From an uncultured Sphingomonas sp. (lineage in GTDB: Bacteria > Pseudomonadota > Alphaproteobacteria > Sphingomonadales > Sphingomonadaceae), in the NCBI RefSeq assembly GCF_934560975.1, contig NZ_CAKTFO010000013.1:16147-80146 (forward strand): DNA of 64,000 nucleotides, in the 5' to 3' direction. Position numbers and translations under genes: made by a program. Shown here piece by piece: positions 12,463 through 21,506 of the stretch; position 1 is the stretch's first letter, and each line of letters starts with the position of its first letter. The notes below the pieces were generated by a model. That model made no database searches. It had not been told where the DNA came from and was given only the letters and a program-made list of their open reading frames with translations.

Positions 12463-13460
12463 GCCGATTGACGCCGGACATGGCCGGCAGCTTCGCCCGC
12501 CTGACGCTGAGCCATCTGGAGCGGCAATGGCCTTACAAACTGGACCATATCATGGCCGGGCCGGAGGATGTGGCCGCGCCGATCGATCTGCACCCGATCT
12601 TTCACGGCAGTTTCGATTGGCATAGCTGCGTTCACGGCTGGTGGCAGGTGATGCGGCTGCGGCGGCTGTTCCCCGATCTGCCGGAAGCGGCGGAGGTGGC
12701 GCGCCGGGCCGACCGCATGTTGGTGCCGGACAAGGTGGCCGGGGAGCTGGCCTATCTGCAACGGCCGCTGAGCGGCGGGTTCGAGCGTCCCTATGGCTGG
12801 GCATGGCTGCTGGCGCTGCACGACGAGCTTGGCCGACACGGCGAGGGCTGGGGTGAGACGCTGGGGCCGTTGGCGCGCGCCTTCGCCCGCCGCTTCACCG
12901 ATTATCTGCCGAAGCTGACCTATCCGATACGGGTCGGTACGCACTTCAACACCGCCTTTGCGCTGACGCTGGCGCATGGCTGGGCGAAACGCCATGACCC
13001 TGCGCTGGCGGCGTTGATCGAGCAAAGGGCACAGGACTGGTTCGGTCGGGATCGCGACTGCCAGGCGTGGGAGCCGGGTGGGGACGAGTTTCTTTCCTCC
13101 ACGCTGAGTGAGGCCCTGTTGATGAGCCGCGTCCTCGCCCCGGACCGATTCTTAGAGTGGTTCGACGCGTTCCTGCCGCGATGCGCGGGGCGTGAGCCCG
13201 CCACCCTGTTCACGCCCGCGATCGTATCGGATCGCACCGATGGCAAGATCGCGCATCTCGACGGCCTCAACCTGTCGCGGGCGTGGTGCTGGCGGTCCAT
13301 CGCTGCGGCGCTGCCTGCAAGCCATCCGCTGATCCCGCAGGCACGCGAGGCGGCCGATCGCCACCTCGACGCCAGCCTCGGCCATCTCGACGACAATTAC
13401 ATGGGCAGCCACTGGCTGGCGACATTCGCCTTGCTGGCGCTGGAAAGTGACGGCGATTGA
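12459..13460 (+). CDS. DUF2891 family protein
   Basis: A 333-residue protein of the DUF2891 family, recognised by HPIFHGSFDWHSCVHGWWQVMRL near the start and by the closing HLDDNYMGSHWLATFALLAL. It is rich in Trp, His and Asp and appears to be an (alpha/alpha)-barrel-like fold with conserved acidic and histidine residues; no signal peptide is visible. Its biochemical role is not known to me. Here it overlaps the DUF979 stop (ATGA), making it the fourth gene of the oxoproline operon. That suggests processing of a pyroglutamyl or related substrate. This is a context-based guess only. Confidence 0.82.
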   Translation: MSRLTPDMAGSFARLTLSHLERQWPYKLDHIMAGPEDVAAPIDLHPIFHGSFDWHSCVHGWWQVMRLRRLFPDLPEAAEVARRADRMLVPDKVAGELAYLQRPLSGGFERPYGWAWLLALHDELGRHGEGWGETLGPLARAFARRFTDYLPKLTYPIRVGTHFNTAFALTLAHGWAKRHDPALAALIEQRAQDWFGRDRDCQAWEPGGDEFLSSTLSEALLMSRVLAPDRFLEWFDAFLPRCAGREPATLFTPAIVSDRTDGKIAHLDGLNLSRAWCWRSIAAALPASHPLIPQAREAADRHLDASLGHLDDNYMGSHWLATFALLALESDGD

Positions 13461-13493
13461 TCCGGCGCAAGGCGTGATCGCGCCGACGCCGCG

Positions 13494-14684
13494 ATGATGC
13501 GCGCGGAGGTGCCGGTGGATTTCGACGTCATCATCGTGGGTGGAGGGCCGGCAGGCCTTGCCTTTGCCCGTTCGCTGGACGGCTGCGGGCTGCGCCTGGC
13601 CGTGGTCGAACGGCAGCCGTTGACCGCACTCGCGGCACCCGCCGACGATGGGCGGGAGATCGCGCTGACACAGCGTTCGATCGGCATCCTCAAGGAATTG
13701 GCGGCATGGCGGCACCTGAATGCGGCGGACATGGCGGCATTGCGGGAAGCGCGCGTGCTGAATGGCGGATCCCCATTCGCGCTCTCGTTCGATGCCGGGG
13801 GTAGTGACAAGGAGGGCTTGGGCAAGCTGGTGCCCAATCACCGCATCCGGCACAGCCTGTTCAGCGCGGTAGAGGGGCAGAAGGGCCTGACCATTCTGGC
13901 CGGCAGCAGCGTGGCATCGCTGCGTACCGATCGGCACTACGCGCGCCTGACCCTGGACGATGGGCGGCCGGTCACCGGCCGGCTGCTGGTGGCGGCGGAT
14001 ACGCGCATGTCGCACGTCCGCGATCAGCTTGGCATCAGGGCGGAGATGAACCGGCTCGGGCGATCGATGATGGTCGTGCGGGTGGCGCATGACGGCGACC
14101 ATCACGGCATCGCCACCGAGTGGTTCGACCATGGGCAGACGATCGCGCTGCTGCCGCTGCGGGAGCGGTGCTCCTCCTTCGTGCTGACTTTGCCCTCCGC
14201 CGAAATGGAGGCGCTCGCCGCGATGGAGGCTGGGGCGCTGGGGCGTGCGATCACCCGTCGCTGCGCCCGTCGATTGGGTGAGATGCGGGTGCTGGATCGG
14301 GCGCACGTCTACCCCTTGACCACGACCTATGCGTGCCACTTCGCGGCGACGCGGGCCGCCCTGATCGGCGATGCGGCGGTCGGCATGCATCCGGTGACCG
14401 CGCATGGTTTCAACCTGGGGTTGCTGGGGCAGGCGACACTGGCCAGGCTGATCCGCGACGCCGTGGAACGGGGAGGGGATATTGCCTCTGCGTCGCTGCT
14501 CCGTCGCTACGAAGCGGCACATCGCCTGGCGACCCGCCCGCTTTACACCGCGACGAACCTGATTGTCGGCCTCTATACGGATGAACGGCCGGCGGCCTGG
14601 GTGGCGCGGCACATGACGCTGCGCGCGGGCGCGCGCCTTCCGTTCGTCCGCCGCACCGTCAGCAGGCTGCTGATGCAACATTGA
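13494..14684 (+). CDS. ubiM: UbiM-type FAD-dependent ubiquinone biosynthesis hydroxylase
   Basis: A 396-residue flavoprotein monooxygenase of the UbiH/UbiF/UbiM group. The FAD-binding GGGPAGLAFARSLDGCG lies near residue 16, the second FAD motif is LIGDAAVGMHPVTAHGFNLGL, and GREIALTQRSIGIL and VPNHRIRHSLF are family-typical. UbiM proteins of alpha- and gammaproteobacteria hydroxylate one or more positions of the ubiquinone ring, with activity that differs between species. A truncated globin follows at once, an arrangement that may supply or sense oxygen. It lies 33 bp after the DUF2891 gene, so it may be read through from that operon. Confidence 0.85.
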   Translation: MMRAEVPVDFDVIIVGGGPAGLAFARSLDGCGLRLAVVERQPLTALAAPADDGREIALTQRSIGILKELAAWRHLNAADMAALREARVLNGGSPFALSFDAGGSDKEGLGKLVPNHRIRHSLFSAVEGQKGLTILAGSSVASLRTDRHYARLTLDDGRPVTGRLLVAADTRMSHVRDQLGIRAEMNRLGRSMMVVRVAHDGDHHGIATEWFDHGQTIALLPLRERCSSFVLTLPSAEMEALAAMEAGALGRAITRRCARRLGEMRVLDRAHVYPLTTTYACHFAATRAALIGDAAVGMHPVTAHGFNLGLLGQATLARLIRDAVERGGDIASASLLRRYEAAHRLATRPLYTATNLIVGLYTDERPAAWVARHMTLRAGARLPFVRRTVSRLLMQH

Positions 14685-14695
14685 CCGAGGCCGTG

Positions 14696-15151
14696 ATGAA
14701 AGACGCCACCATGACCGACCCCGCCGTGCCGCAATTGTCCGAGCCGAGCCTGTACGAGCAAGCGGGCGGCAGCGCCGGCGTGCAGGCGATCGTGAACCGC
14801 TTCTACGACCTGATGGAGCATCGGCCGGAATATGCCGAATTGCGCGCCATGCACGGCGAAGACCTGCTGCCGATGCGGGTATCGCTGGCGGAGTTTCTGG
14901 GTGCATGGCTGGGCGGCCCGCGCACCTGGTTCGAATCCCGTCCGGGGGCGTGCATCATGTCGGCGCATGGGGCCATGAACGTGTCGCGCACGACGGCGGC
15001 GCAATGGGTTCATGCGATGAGCCGGGCGATGGCGGAGTGCCGGGTAGAGCCGGCGCTGGGGCAGCAGATGCAGCAGGCCTTCCTCCGCATGGCCAACGGC
15101 ATGATCATCCGTAGCGAAACCGCCGCTTCCGTGGAGCAAACACAAGAGTGA
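14696..15151 (+). CDS. Group II truncated haemoglobin
   Basis: A 151-residue 2-on-2 globin. The region YEQAGGSAGVQAIVNRFYDLMEHRPEYAELRAMH and LAEFLGAWLGGPRTWFESRPGACIMSAHG shows the helix B/E pattern, with the proximal His probably in CIMSAHG. The Trp near the C-terminal part (AAQWVHAMSRAM) fits group II. Such globins bind O2 or NO. The start is set at ATG 14696, preceded by GAGG at 14686-14689; TTG 14681, which would overlap the ubiM stop, and ATG 14711 are alternatives. The gene lies directly behind ubiM and is probably cotranscribed with that oxygen-dependent enzyme. Confidence 0.85.
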   Translation: MKDATMTDPAVPQLSEPSLYEQAGGSAGVQAIVNRFYDLMEHRPEYAELRAMHGEDLLPMRVSLAEFLGAWLGGPRTWFESRPGACIMSAHGAMNVSRTTAAQWVHAMSRAMAECRVEPALGQQMQQAFLRMANGMIIRSETAASVEQTQE

Positions 15152-15239
15152 AGCCGGCGGCGGTTTGACGGATGTCAAACCCACGGGTCACCGCGTCCGC
15201 TACCCGCCTGGCAACACGGGCGATGCGAGGCGAAGTCAT

Positions 15240-16019
15240 ATGGTACGGACGGACGCGGCGGGCACCTCTTTCTGGCGGCGCTCGCATTATCTTGATCGCA
15301 TGACGCTGCGCGGATTGTTCGCCGCCTATTTTCAGCATCATGCCATCGCATCCTATCTGGTGCTGATCGTGGCGTCCGTCGCGCTCTTCATCCGGCATCC
15401 GGCGGCGCCGCTGCCGACGATCGCCAGCATCGTGCTGGTGGCGTTCGCCTATCCCTTGTTCTGGTATGTGCTGCATCGATGGGTGCTGCACTGCCACTGG
15501 ATGTTCAAGGTGCGGCCGCTGGCGGGCGTGTGGAAGCGGATCCACTATGACCACCATGTCGATCCCAACCATCTGGAGGTGCTGTTCGGCGCGCTCTACA
15601 CCACGCTGCCGACCCTGTTGGTGGTGTCGGCGCTGCCCGGCTACCTGATCGGCGGAGCGGGGGGTGCCGCGGCCGGTTTCGCTACCGGCCTGCTCTGCAC
15701 CTGCTTGTACGAATTCTTCCACTGCATCCAGCATCTTGCCTACAAGCCGCGCGTGAAGTGGCTCGCCACCATGAAGGTCCGGCACATGGAGCATCACTTC
15801 CATGACGAGGATGGCAATTACGGCATCACCAACTTCCTGTGGGACCGGCTGTTCGGAACCCTGTACACCCGCATCAGCCGCCCCCGGAAAAGCCCCACCG
15901 TGTTCAACCTGGGCTATACGGAGGAGGTGGCCGCCCGCTACCCCTGGGTGGCGCGCCGCTCGGGCGGGGTCGCGGCGGGGCATCCCCGCCGACGTGCGGG
16001 CGACACACGGCGGGTCTGA
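15240..16019 (+). CDS. Fatty acid hydroxylase / sterol desaturase family membrane protein
   Basis: A 259-residue integral membrane di-iron enzyme. The histidine clusters of the superfamily are all present in order: HRWVLH, HYDHH, HCIQH and HMEHHFH, set between hydrophobic helices. Bacterial members hydroxylate fatty acids, carotenoids, ceramide-like lipids or hopanoids, so an oxygen-dependent membrane lipid modification is likely, but the substrate is open. In a sphingolipid-producing sphingomonad, 2-hydroxylation of acyl chains is one option. ATG 15240 is taken as start; the in-frame TTG at 15165 would add a poorly conserved 25-residue leader. The gene converges on putR with only ten bases between the stops. 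Confidence 0.8.
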   Translation: MVRTDAAGTSFWRRSHYLDRMTLRGLFAAYFQHHAIASYLVLIVASVALFIRHPAAPLPTIASIVLVAFAYPLFWYVLHRWVLHCHWMFKVRPLAGVWKRIHYDHHVDPNHLEVLFGALYTTLPTLLVVSALPGYLIGGAGGAAAGFATGLLCTCLYEFFHCIQHLAYKPRVKWLATMKVRHMEHHFHDEDGNYGITNFLWDRLFGTLYTRISRPRKSPTVFNLGYTEEVAARYPWVARRSGGVAAGHPRRRAGDTRRV

Positions 16020-16029
16020 CCCTCGCCTG

Positions 16030-16503
16030 CTACATCGCGGCGTCGCGGATCGTCTCCATCGCGACGAAGGTGGAGGTGCTGGCAACGTGCGGCAGGCTGG
16101 AAATCCGCTCGCCCAGCACTTCGCGATAGCGGCGAATGTCCGAAGTGCGCACCTTCAGGAGATAGTCGAAGCTGCTGGCGAGCATGTGGCACTCTTCCAC
16201 TTCCGGGATCAGCAAAACGGCGCGGCGGAACGACTCCAGCGCCGCCTCGCGCGTGTCGGACAATTTCACCTCGGTGAAGGCGATATGGTCCAGGCCGAGC
16301 TTGCCGGGATCGACCATCGCGCGAAAGCCGTGAATGACGCCGTCGTCAATCAGCCGCTTCATCCGCATCTGGCACGGCGTCTTGGACAGGCCGACGCGTC
16401 GCGCCAGTTCGGTCACGGACATGCGGCCATCCTGGCGCAACAGGTCGATGATCTTGCGGTCGAACGGGTCGATCGGACCGGAATGTTCCTGCTTTCGCGC
16501 CAT
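16030..16503 (-). CDS. putR: Lrp/AsnC-family regulator PutR
   Basis: A 157-residue Lrp/AsnC protein. The N-terminal winged helix (DPFDRKIIDLLRQDGRMSVTELARRVGLSKTPCQMRMKRL) is followed by the RAM ligand domain ending in ISSLPHVASTSTFVAMETI. It is divergent from putA, the classic position of PutR in alphaproteobacteria, where it activates putA in response to proline. The start is placed at ATG 16503; an in-frame GTG at 16527 is possible. Neither has a clear ribosome site. Confidence 0.88.
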   Translation of the reverse strand: MARKQEHSGPIDPFDRKIIDLLRQDGRMSVTELARRVGLSKTPCQMRMKRLIDDGVIHGFRAMVDPGKLGLDHIAFTEVKLSDTREAALESFRRAVLLIPEVEECHMLASSFDYLLKVRTSDIRRYREVLGERISSLPHVASTSTFVAMETIRDAAM

Positions 16504-16620
16504 ATTGTTCGATCCTGCGGCAATCACCAGCCGATATGGCCTGATTCCGCCCTATCAAAAGTCGGATCGCCGGCATGTGCCGTGATAAGCATTCCCCAGC
16601 AACCGGGAACCCGTATTACC
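16504..16620. promoter_or_regulatory. putR-putA divergent control region
   Basis: This 117-bp interval must hold both promoters and PutR sites. Two dyads are visible: TATCA (16553-16557) with TGATA (16583-16587), and inside it CGGC-ATGT-GCCG (16571-16582). They are candidates for PutR binding, not proven sites. putA has no good Shine-Dalgarno sequence. Confidence 0.45.
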
Positions 16621-19600
16621 ATGGCGCAGCCGTCCGACCTTCCGCCGCTTTTTGCCGATTTCGCCCCGCCGATCCGTAAACAAGGATCGCTGCGACAAGC
16701 CATCACCGCCGCCTATCGCCGCCCGGAGCCGGAGGCGCTGGCGCCCCTGATCGAGCAGGCGAGCCTGTCCGACGACGTCCGCGCCACCGCCGCGCGCACC
16801 GCCACCACGTTGATCCAGGCGCTGCGGGCCAAGCACAAGGGCAAGGGTGTGGAGGGGCTGGTGCAGGAATATGCCCTGTCCAGCCAGGAAGGCGTGGCGC
16901 TGATGTGCCTGGCCGAAGCCCTGTTGCGCATCCCCGACGACGACACGCGCGATGCCCTGATCCGCGACAAGATTGCGGAGGGCGACTGGAAAGCGCATCT
17001 GGGCGGCGGGCGATCCTTGTTCGTCAATGCGGCGACCTGGGGCCTGGTGGTCACCGGCAAACTGGTCGGCAGCGTGGATGACACGGGGCTGGGCGCCGCC
17101 CTGACCCGCCTGATCGCGCGCGGTGGGGAGCCGGTGATCCGGCATGGCGTAGCAATGGCGATGCGCCTGATGGGTGAGCAGTTCGTCACGGGCGAGACGA
17201 TCGAGGAGGCGATCCGCCGCGCCCGCAAGCTGGAGGGCAAGGGCTTCGCCTACAGCTACGACATGCTGGGCGAGGCAGCGACCACCGCCGAGGACGCGGC
17301 GCGTTATTATGCCGATTACGAGAATGCCATCCACGCGATCGGCAAGGCATCAGCCGGGCGAGGCATCTATGCGGGGCCGGGCATCTCCATCAAATTGTCG
17401 GCGCTGCATCCTCGCTACGCCCGCTCGCAGGCGGAGCGGGTCATGGGCGAACTGCTGCCGCGCGTGAAGGCACTGGCGGCGCTCGCGCGCTCCTATCAGA
17501 TCGGTCTCAACATCGATGCCGAGGAGGCGGATAGGCTGGAATTGTCGCTCGACCTGCTGGAAAGCCTTGCGCACGATCGGGAGCTGGCGGGATGGAACGG
17601 GCTGGGCTTCGTGGTCCAGGCCTATGGCAAGAGATGCCCGTTCGTGATCGACTGGATCATCGATCTGGCCCGCCGCTCCGGTCGCCAGATCATGGTTCGC
17701 CTGGTCAAGGGCGCCTATTGGGACGCGGAGATCAAGCGGGCGCAAGTCGACGGGTTGCCCGACTTTCCGGTCTATACGCGCAAGATTCACACCGACGTGG
17801 CCTATATCGCGTGTGCGCGAAAGCTGCTGGCGGCGACCGACGCGGTGTTTCCGCAATTCGCGACCCACAATGCGCAGACGCTGGCCACCATCTACGCCAT
17901 GGCGGGGCCGGACTTCGCGGTGGGCACGTACGAGTTTCAGTGCCTGCACGGCATGGGCGAGCCGCTGTACGAGGAGGTCGTCGGCCCGTCCAAGCTGGAC
18001 CGGCCCTGCCGCATCTACGCGCCGGTTGGCACACATGAGACGCTGCTCGCTTATCTCGTCCGCCGGCTGCTGGAGAACGGGGCCAATTCGTCCTTCGTCA
18101 ATCGGATCGCTGACCCGTCCGTGCAGATCGAGGACCTGATCGCCGATCCGGTCGATGCGGTGCGGGCGGGCGCGGTGCCGGGCGACAAGCATCCGCAGAT
18201 CGACCTGCCGGCGGACTTGTACGGGAAGCGTCGCAACTCCGAGGGGCTGGACCTCAGCAACGAAGACGTGCTGGCGCGGGTCAGTGAGACGATGCGTGCC
18301 GGTGCGCATGGCGACTGGACGGCGCCGGTCGGCGGTAGCGAGGGAACGGCCCGGTCGGTGCTGAACCCCGCCGATCATCGCGATCGCGTCGGGACGGTGA
18401 TGGAGGTATCGCCCGACCAGGCGCGGGCTGCCGCGGCCCGAGCCGCCGCCGCCGCTTCGGCCTGGGCGGTGGTGCCGGTGGCGGAGCGTGCCGCCATGCT
18501 GAACCGCGCGGCGGACCTGATGCAGGGGCGTATGGCGGACCTGCTGGGCCTGGTGATGCGCGAAGCCGGCAAGTCGCTGCCCAACGCCATTGCCGAGGTC
18601 CGCGAGGCGATCGACTTCCTGCGTTATTATGCGGACCAGGCCTGCTCCACGTTGGGCCGGGGGGAGACGGCGCTGGGTGTGGTGACCTGCATCAGCCCGT
18701 GGAACTTCCCGCTCGCCATCTTCGCGGGCCAGGTCGCGGCGGCCTTGGTCGCGGGCAATACGGTGCTGGCCAAGCCGGCGGAGGAAACACCCCTGATCGC
18801 CGCACAGGGCGTCGCCCTGCTGCACGAGGCAGGCGTGCCGACGGACGTGCTGCAGCTGTTGCCGGGCGACGGGGCGATCGGTGCGGCGCTGGTAGGGGCG
18901 CCGGAAACCGCCGCCGTGATGTTCACCGGATCGACGGAGGTGGCCCGGCTGATCCAGGCCGAACTGGCCAAGCGCGTCTCACCCGCCGGCAAGCCGATCC
19001 CGTTCATTGCGGAAACCGGCGGGCAGAATGCGATGATCGTCGATTCCTCGGCGCTGGCGGAACAGGTGGTGGCGGACGTGATCGCCTCCGCGTTCGACAG
19101 TGCCGGGCAGCGTTGCTCCGCGCTCCGCATCCTCTGCCTGCAGGAGGATGTGGCGGATCATATCCTCGCCATGCTGAAGGGTGCCCTCAAGGAGCTGCGG
19201 ATCGGCCGGACGGATCGCCTCAGCACCGACGTCGGCCCCGTGATCACGGCCGAGGCACAGGCGAATATCGACAAGCATGTGGCATGGATGCGGTCGAAGG
19301 GGCGCGGTGTCGCACAGATCGAACTCGGTTCCGACGCCGCGCACGGCACCTTCGTTCCGCCCACGATTATCGAACTGGAGAGTATCGCCGACCTTCAGCG
19401 CGAAGTGTTCGGGCCGGTGCTGCATGTCGTCCGTTTCAGACGCGCGGGGCTGGACCGGCTGATCGACCAGATCAACGCCACCGGTTATGGCCTTACATTC
19501 GGCCTCCACACACGCCTTGACGAGACGATCGCGCATGTCACGCGGCGCGTGGAAGTCGGCAACATCTACGTGAACCGCAACGTCATCGGCGCGGTCGTGG

Positions 19601-20229
19601 GCGTGCAGCCGTTCGGCGGGCGGGGTCTGTCCGGCACCGGACCCAAGGCAGGCGGGCCGCTTTACCTCGGCCGGCTGGTCGAGGGTGGAACCCCGCTGCC
19701 GGACTTGGGAGCTGGCCGGACCGTGGAGCAGGGTCCGGGTCTGAACGGAACCCTGGGCGATGCGGTCAGGGAGGCAGCCGGCCGATCCTTGCTGGGCACC
19801 GTGATCGAATTGCCGGGACCGGTGGGGGAGCGCAACGTCTACGCGCTGCACCCGCGCGGCCGCATCCTACTGCTGCCGGACACGCGGGACGGATTGGTCA
19901 AGCAGCTTGCGGCCGGTCTGGCCACAGGCAACCAGCTGGTGGTCCATGGCGATGCGGCGTTGCGGGGCGACCTGCCGCCGGACGTGGCGGACCGCGTGCA
20001 ATGGGCGGAGGATTGGACGCAGGCCGGGCCATTTTCCGGTGCGCTGATCGAAGGCGACGGCGCTCGCGTCCGCCGTCTGCAGCAGGCCATTGCCGAACTG
20101 CCCGGCCCGATCGTGCTGACGCAGGTCGGCAGCCCCGATTACCGGCTCGATTGGTTGGTCGAGGAGGTGTCGACCTCCATCAACACCACCGCCGCCGGGG
20201 GCAATGCGAGCTTGATGACGCTGGCCTGA
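16621..20229 (+). CDS. putA: Bifunctional proline dehydrogenase / P5C dehydrogenase PutA (type B, no DNA-binding domain)
   Basis: This 1202-residue enzyme oxidises proline to glutamate in two channelled steps. The FAD proline dehydrogenase barrel lies at about residues 130-480 (RLVKGAYWDAEIKRAQ, FATHNAQTLATIYAMAG, YEFQCLHGMGEPLYEE). The NAD P5C dehydrogenase lies at about 540-1000, with E798 in ETGGQNAMIVDSSA and C832 in GQRCSALR. About 200 further residues form the C-terminal domain that marks type B PutAs. The ribbon-helix-helix repressor domain of enterobacterial PutA is absent; regulation is instead expected from the divergent putR. ATG 16621 is the start. Confidence 0.95.
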   Translation: MAQPSDLPPLFADFAPPIRKQGSLRQAITAAYRRPEPEALAPLIEQASLSDDVRATAARTATTLIQALRAKHKGKGVEGLVQEYALSSQEGVALMCLAEALLRIPDDDTRDALIRDKIAEGDWKAHLGGGRSLFVNAATWGLVVTGKLVGSVDDTGLGAALTRLIARGGEPVIRHGVAMAMRLMGEQFVTGETIEEAIRRARKLEGKGFAYSYDMLGEAATTAEDAARYYADYENAIHAIGKASAGRGIYAGPGISIKLSALHPRYARSQAERVMGELLPRVKALAALARSYQIGLNIDAEEADRLELSLDLLESLAHDRELAGWNGLGFVVQAYGKRCPFVIDWIIDLARRSGRQIMVRLVKGAYWDAEIKRAQVDGLPDFPVYTRKIHTDVAYIACARKLLAATDAVFPQFATHNAQTLATIYAMAGPDFAVGTYEFQCLHGMGEPLYEEVVGPSKLDRPCRIYAPVGTHETLLAYLVRRLLENGANSSFVNRIADPSVQIEDLIADPVDAVRAGAVPGDKHPQIDLPADLYGKRRNSEGLDLSNEDVLARVSETMRAGAHGDWTAPVGGSEGTARSVLNPADHRDRVGTVMEVSPDQARAAAARAAAAASAWAVVPVAERAAMLNRAADLMQGRMADLLGLVMREAGKSLPNAIAEVREAIDFLRYYADQACSTLGRGETALGVVTCISPWNFPLAIFAGQVAAALVAGNTVLAKPAEETPLIAAQGVALLHEAGVPTDVLQLLPGDGAIGAALVGAPETAAVMFTGSTEVARLIQAELAKRVSPAGKPIPFIAETGGQNAMIVDSSALAEQVVADVIASAFDSAGQRCSALRILCLQEDVADHILAMLKGALKELRIGRTDRLSTDVGPVITAEAQANIDKHVAWMRSKGRGVAQIELGSDAAHGTFVPPTIIELESIADLQREVFGPVLHVVRFRRAGLDRLIDQINATGYGLTFGLHTRLDETIAHVTRRVEVGNIYVNRNVIGAVVGVQPFGGRGLSGTGPKAGGPLYLGRLVEGGTPLPDLGAGRTVEQGPGLNGTLGDAVREAAGRSLLGTVIELPGPVGERNVYALHPRGRILLLPDTRDGLVKQLAAGLATGNQLVVHGDAALRGDLPPDVADRVQWAEDWTQAGPFSGALIEGDGARVRRLQQAIAELPGPIVLTQVGSPDYRLDWLVEEVSTSINTTAAGGNASLMTLA

Positions 20230-20248
20230 CAAAGCTGGCCTGACAAAG
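20221..20248 (+). repeat. Exact 14-bp tandem duplication across the putA stop
   Basis: CTGGCCTGACAAAG occurs at 20221-20234 and again at 20235-20248 without a gap. The first copy contains the putA TGA stop, the second repeats it out of use. It looks like a recent slippage event in the 3' end. Confidence 0.9.
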
Positions 20249-20253
20249 CCGGC

Positions 20254-20287
20254 GGGCAGTCGCGGCTTCCTGTCGCCGCGTCTGCCC
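20254..20287. terminator. Long hairpin between convergent putA and M24 genes
   Basis: GGGCAGTCGCGGC and GCCGCGTCTGCCC form a 13-bp stem with one mismatch around an 8-base loop. No T run follows on either strand. Placed between converging genes, it probably acts as a shared 3' end for both. Confidence 0.65.
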
Positions 20288-20303
20288 TGCTTGCTGGACG
20301 ACC

Positions 20304-21506
20304 TTAGCCGAACGGGCGATCGATCGACGGCGAGGGCTCCGTGAACCATCGGGGCCCGTCTTCGGTCATGTAGAAATGATCCTCCAGCCGGATGCCGAAG
20401 CGGTCGGGAATGACGATCATCGGCTCGTTGGAGAAACACATTCCGGGCGCGAGCGGCGTCCGGTCCCCGCGCACCAGATAGGCCGGTTCGTGGATGGACA
20501 GGCCGATGCCGTGGCCGGTTCGATGGGGCAGGCCGGGCAGGCGGTAATCGGGGCCGAGACCCGCTTTCCCCAACACGGCGCGGGCGGCGTGATCGACAGC
20601 CTCGCACGGAGCGCCCGGTTGGGCAGCGGCGAAGGCGGCGGCCTGCGCCTCCTTCTCCAAGTCCCAGATGCGGCATTGCTCCACGTCCGCGTTACCGAAG
20701 ACGTAGGTGCGGGTGATGTCGGAATGATAGCCGTGGATCAGGCAGCCGGTGTCGATCAGCACCATGTCGCCCTCCCGCAAGGCGGCGTCGCCGGGCAGGC
20801 CGTGGGGGAAAGCGGTGGCGCGGCCGAACTGGACGATCACGAAGCTGTTGCCGCCCGGCGCACCGATCGCGCGATGCGCCTGGTCGAGAAAGCGCGCCAC
20901 CTCGCTCGTGCGGATACCGGGACGCAGGATGCGGGCGGCGCGGCGCTGCACCTCCAGCGTCATCGACTTGGCCTGCTGCAGCAAGGCGAGTTCGGCCGCC
21001 GACTTGTACATGCGGCAGCCGTCGACCACTAGGCTCGCCTCCACCAGATCCAGCGCCGGTGCCGCCCGACGCAGCCGTTCCACGAACAGGAACGCCATGG
21101 CGGGATCGATCGCCAGCCGGCCGATTCCCCGCTCGCGCAGGGCGGCCGCGACCAGCTCGGACGGGCTTTCATCTTCTTCCCACAGGCGCAGGTCGGCCGT
21201 TACCGCCAGATCGGCCTCCAGCGTGCCGAGCTCGAAGCGCGGGGCGACGACGATCGGGTCGCCGCTGGCGGTGAGCAGCATCGCCACCAGCCGCTCGCTG
21301 GCGCCCCACGGCACGCCGGCAAAGTAGCGGAGCGATGCGCCGGCGCCGATCAGCAGCGCCCCCATGCCATGCTCGGCCATCAACATGCGGGCGCGTGCGA
21401 TCCGATCGGCACGTTCCCCGGCGGTGATGGCGGGGGCCGGAGTAGCCCAAGGGCGGATGTCCGCCAGTTCAGTCGCGGCGTCCGATCCGCCGATGCCGTG
21501 GGTCAT
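20304..21506 (-). CDS. M24-family Xaa-Pro peptidase
   Basis: This is a 400-residue creatinase/aminopeptidase P-type metalloprotein. The pita-bread domain (residues about 165-395) shows the ligands: two Asp in DTGCLIHGYHSDITRTYVFG, His in GLPHRTGHGIGLSIHEPAY, Glu in CFSNEPMIVI and Glu in IRLEDHF. It should remove N-terminal residues preceding proline or hydroxyproline, feeding the imino-acid enzymes around it. The start is ATG 21506, backed by GGAGG just upstream, and it overlaps the stop of the FAD dehydrogenase as ATGA. No signal peptide is visible, so it acts in the cytoplasm on imported peptides. Confidence 0.85.
   Translation of the reverse strand: MTHGIGGSDAATELADIRPWATPAPAITAGERADRIARARMLMAEHGMGALLIGAGASLRYFAGVPWGASERLVAMLLTASGDPIVVAPRFELGTLEADLAVTADLRLWEEDESPSELVAAALRERGIGRLAIDPAMAFLFVERLRRAAPALDLVEASLVVDGCRMYKSAAELALLQQAKSMTLEVQRRAARILRPGIRTSEVARFLDQAHRAIGAPGGNSFVIVQFGRATAFPHGLPGDAALREGDMVLIDTGCLIHGYHSDITRTYVFGNADVEQCRIWDLEKEAQAAAFAAAQPGAPCEAVDHAARAVLGKAGLGPDYRLPGLPHRTGHGIGLSIHEPAYLVRGDRTPLAPGMCFSNEPMIVIPDRFGIRLEDHFYMTEDGPRWFTEPSPSIDRPFG

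Noticed and set aside
15802..16620. In-frame extension of putA upstream of ATG 16621
   Set aside because: It runs through the putR gene on the other strand and the intergenic region and has no PutA-like sequence; no ribbon-helix-helix domain is encoded there.
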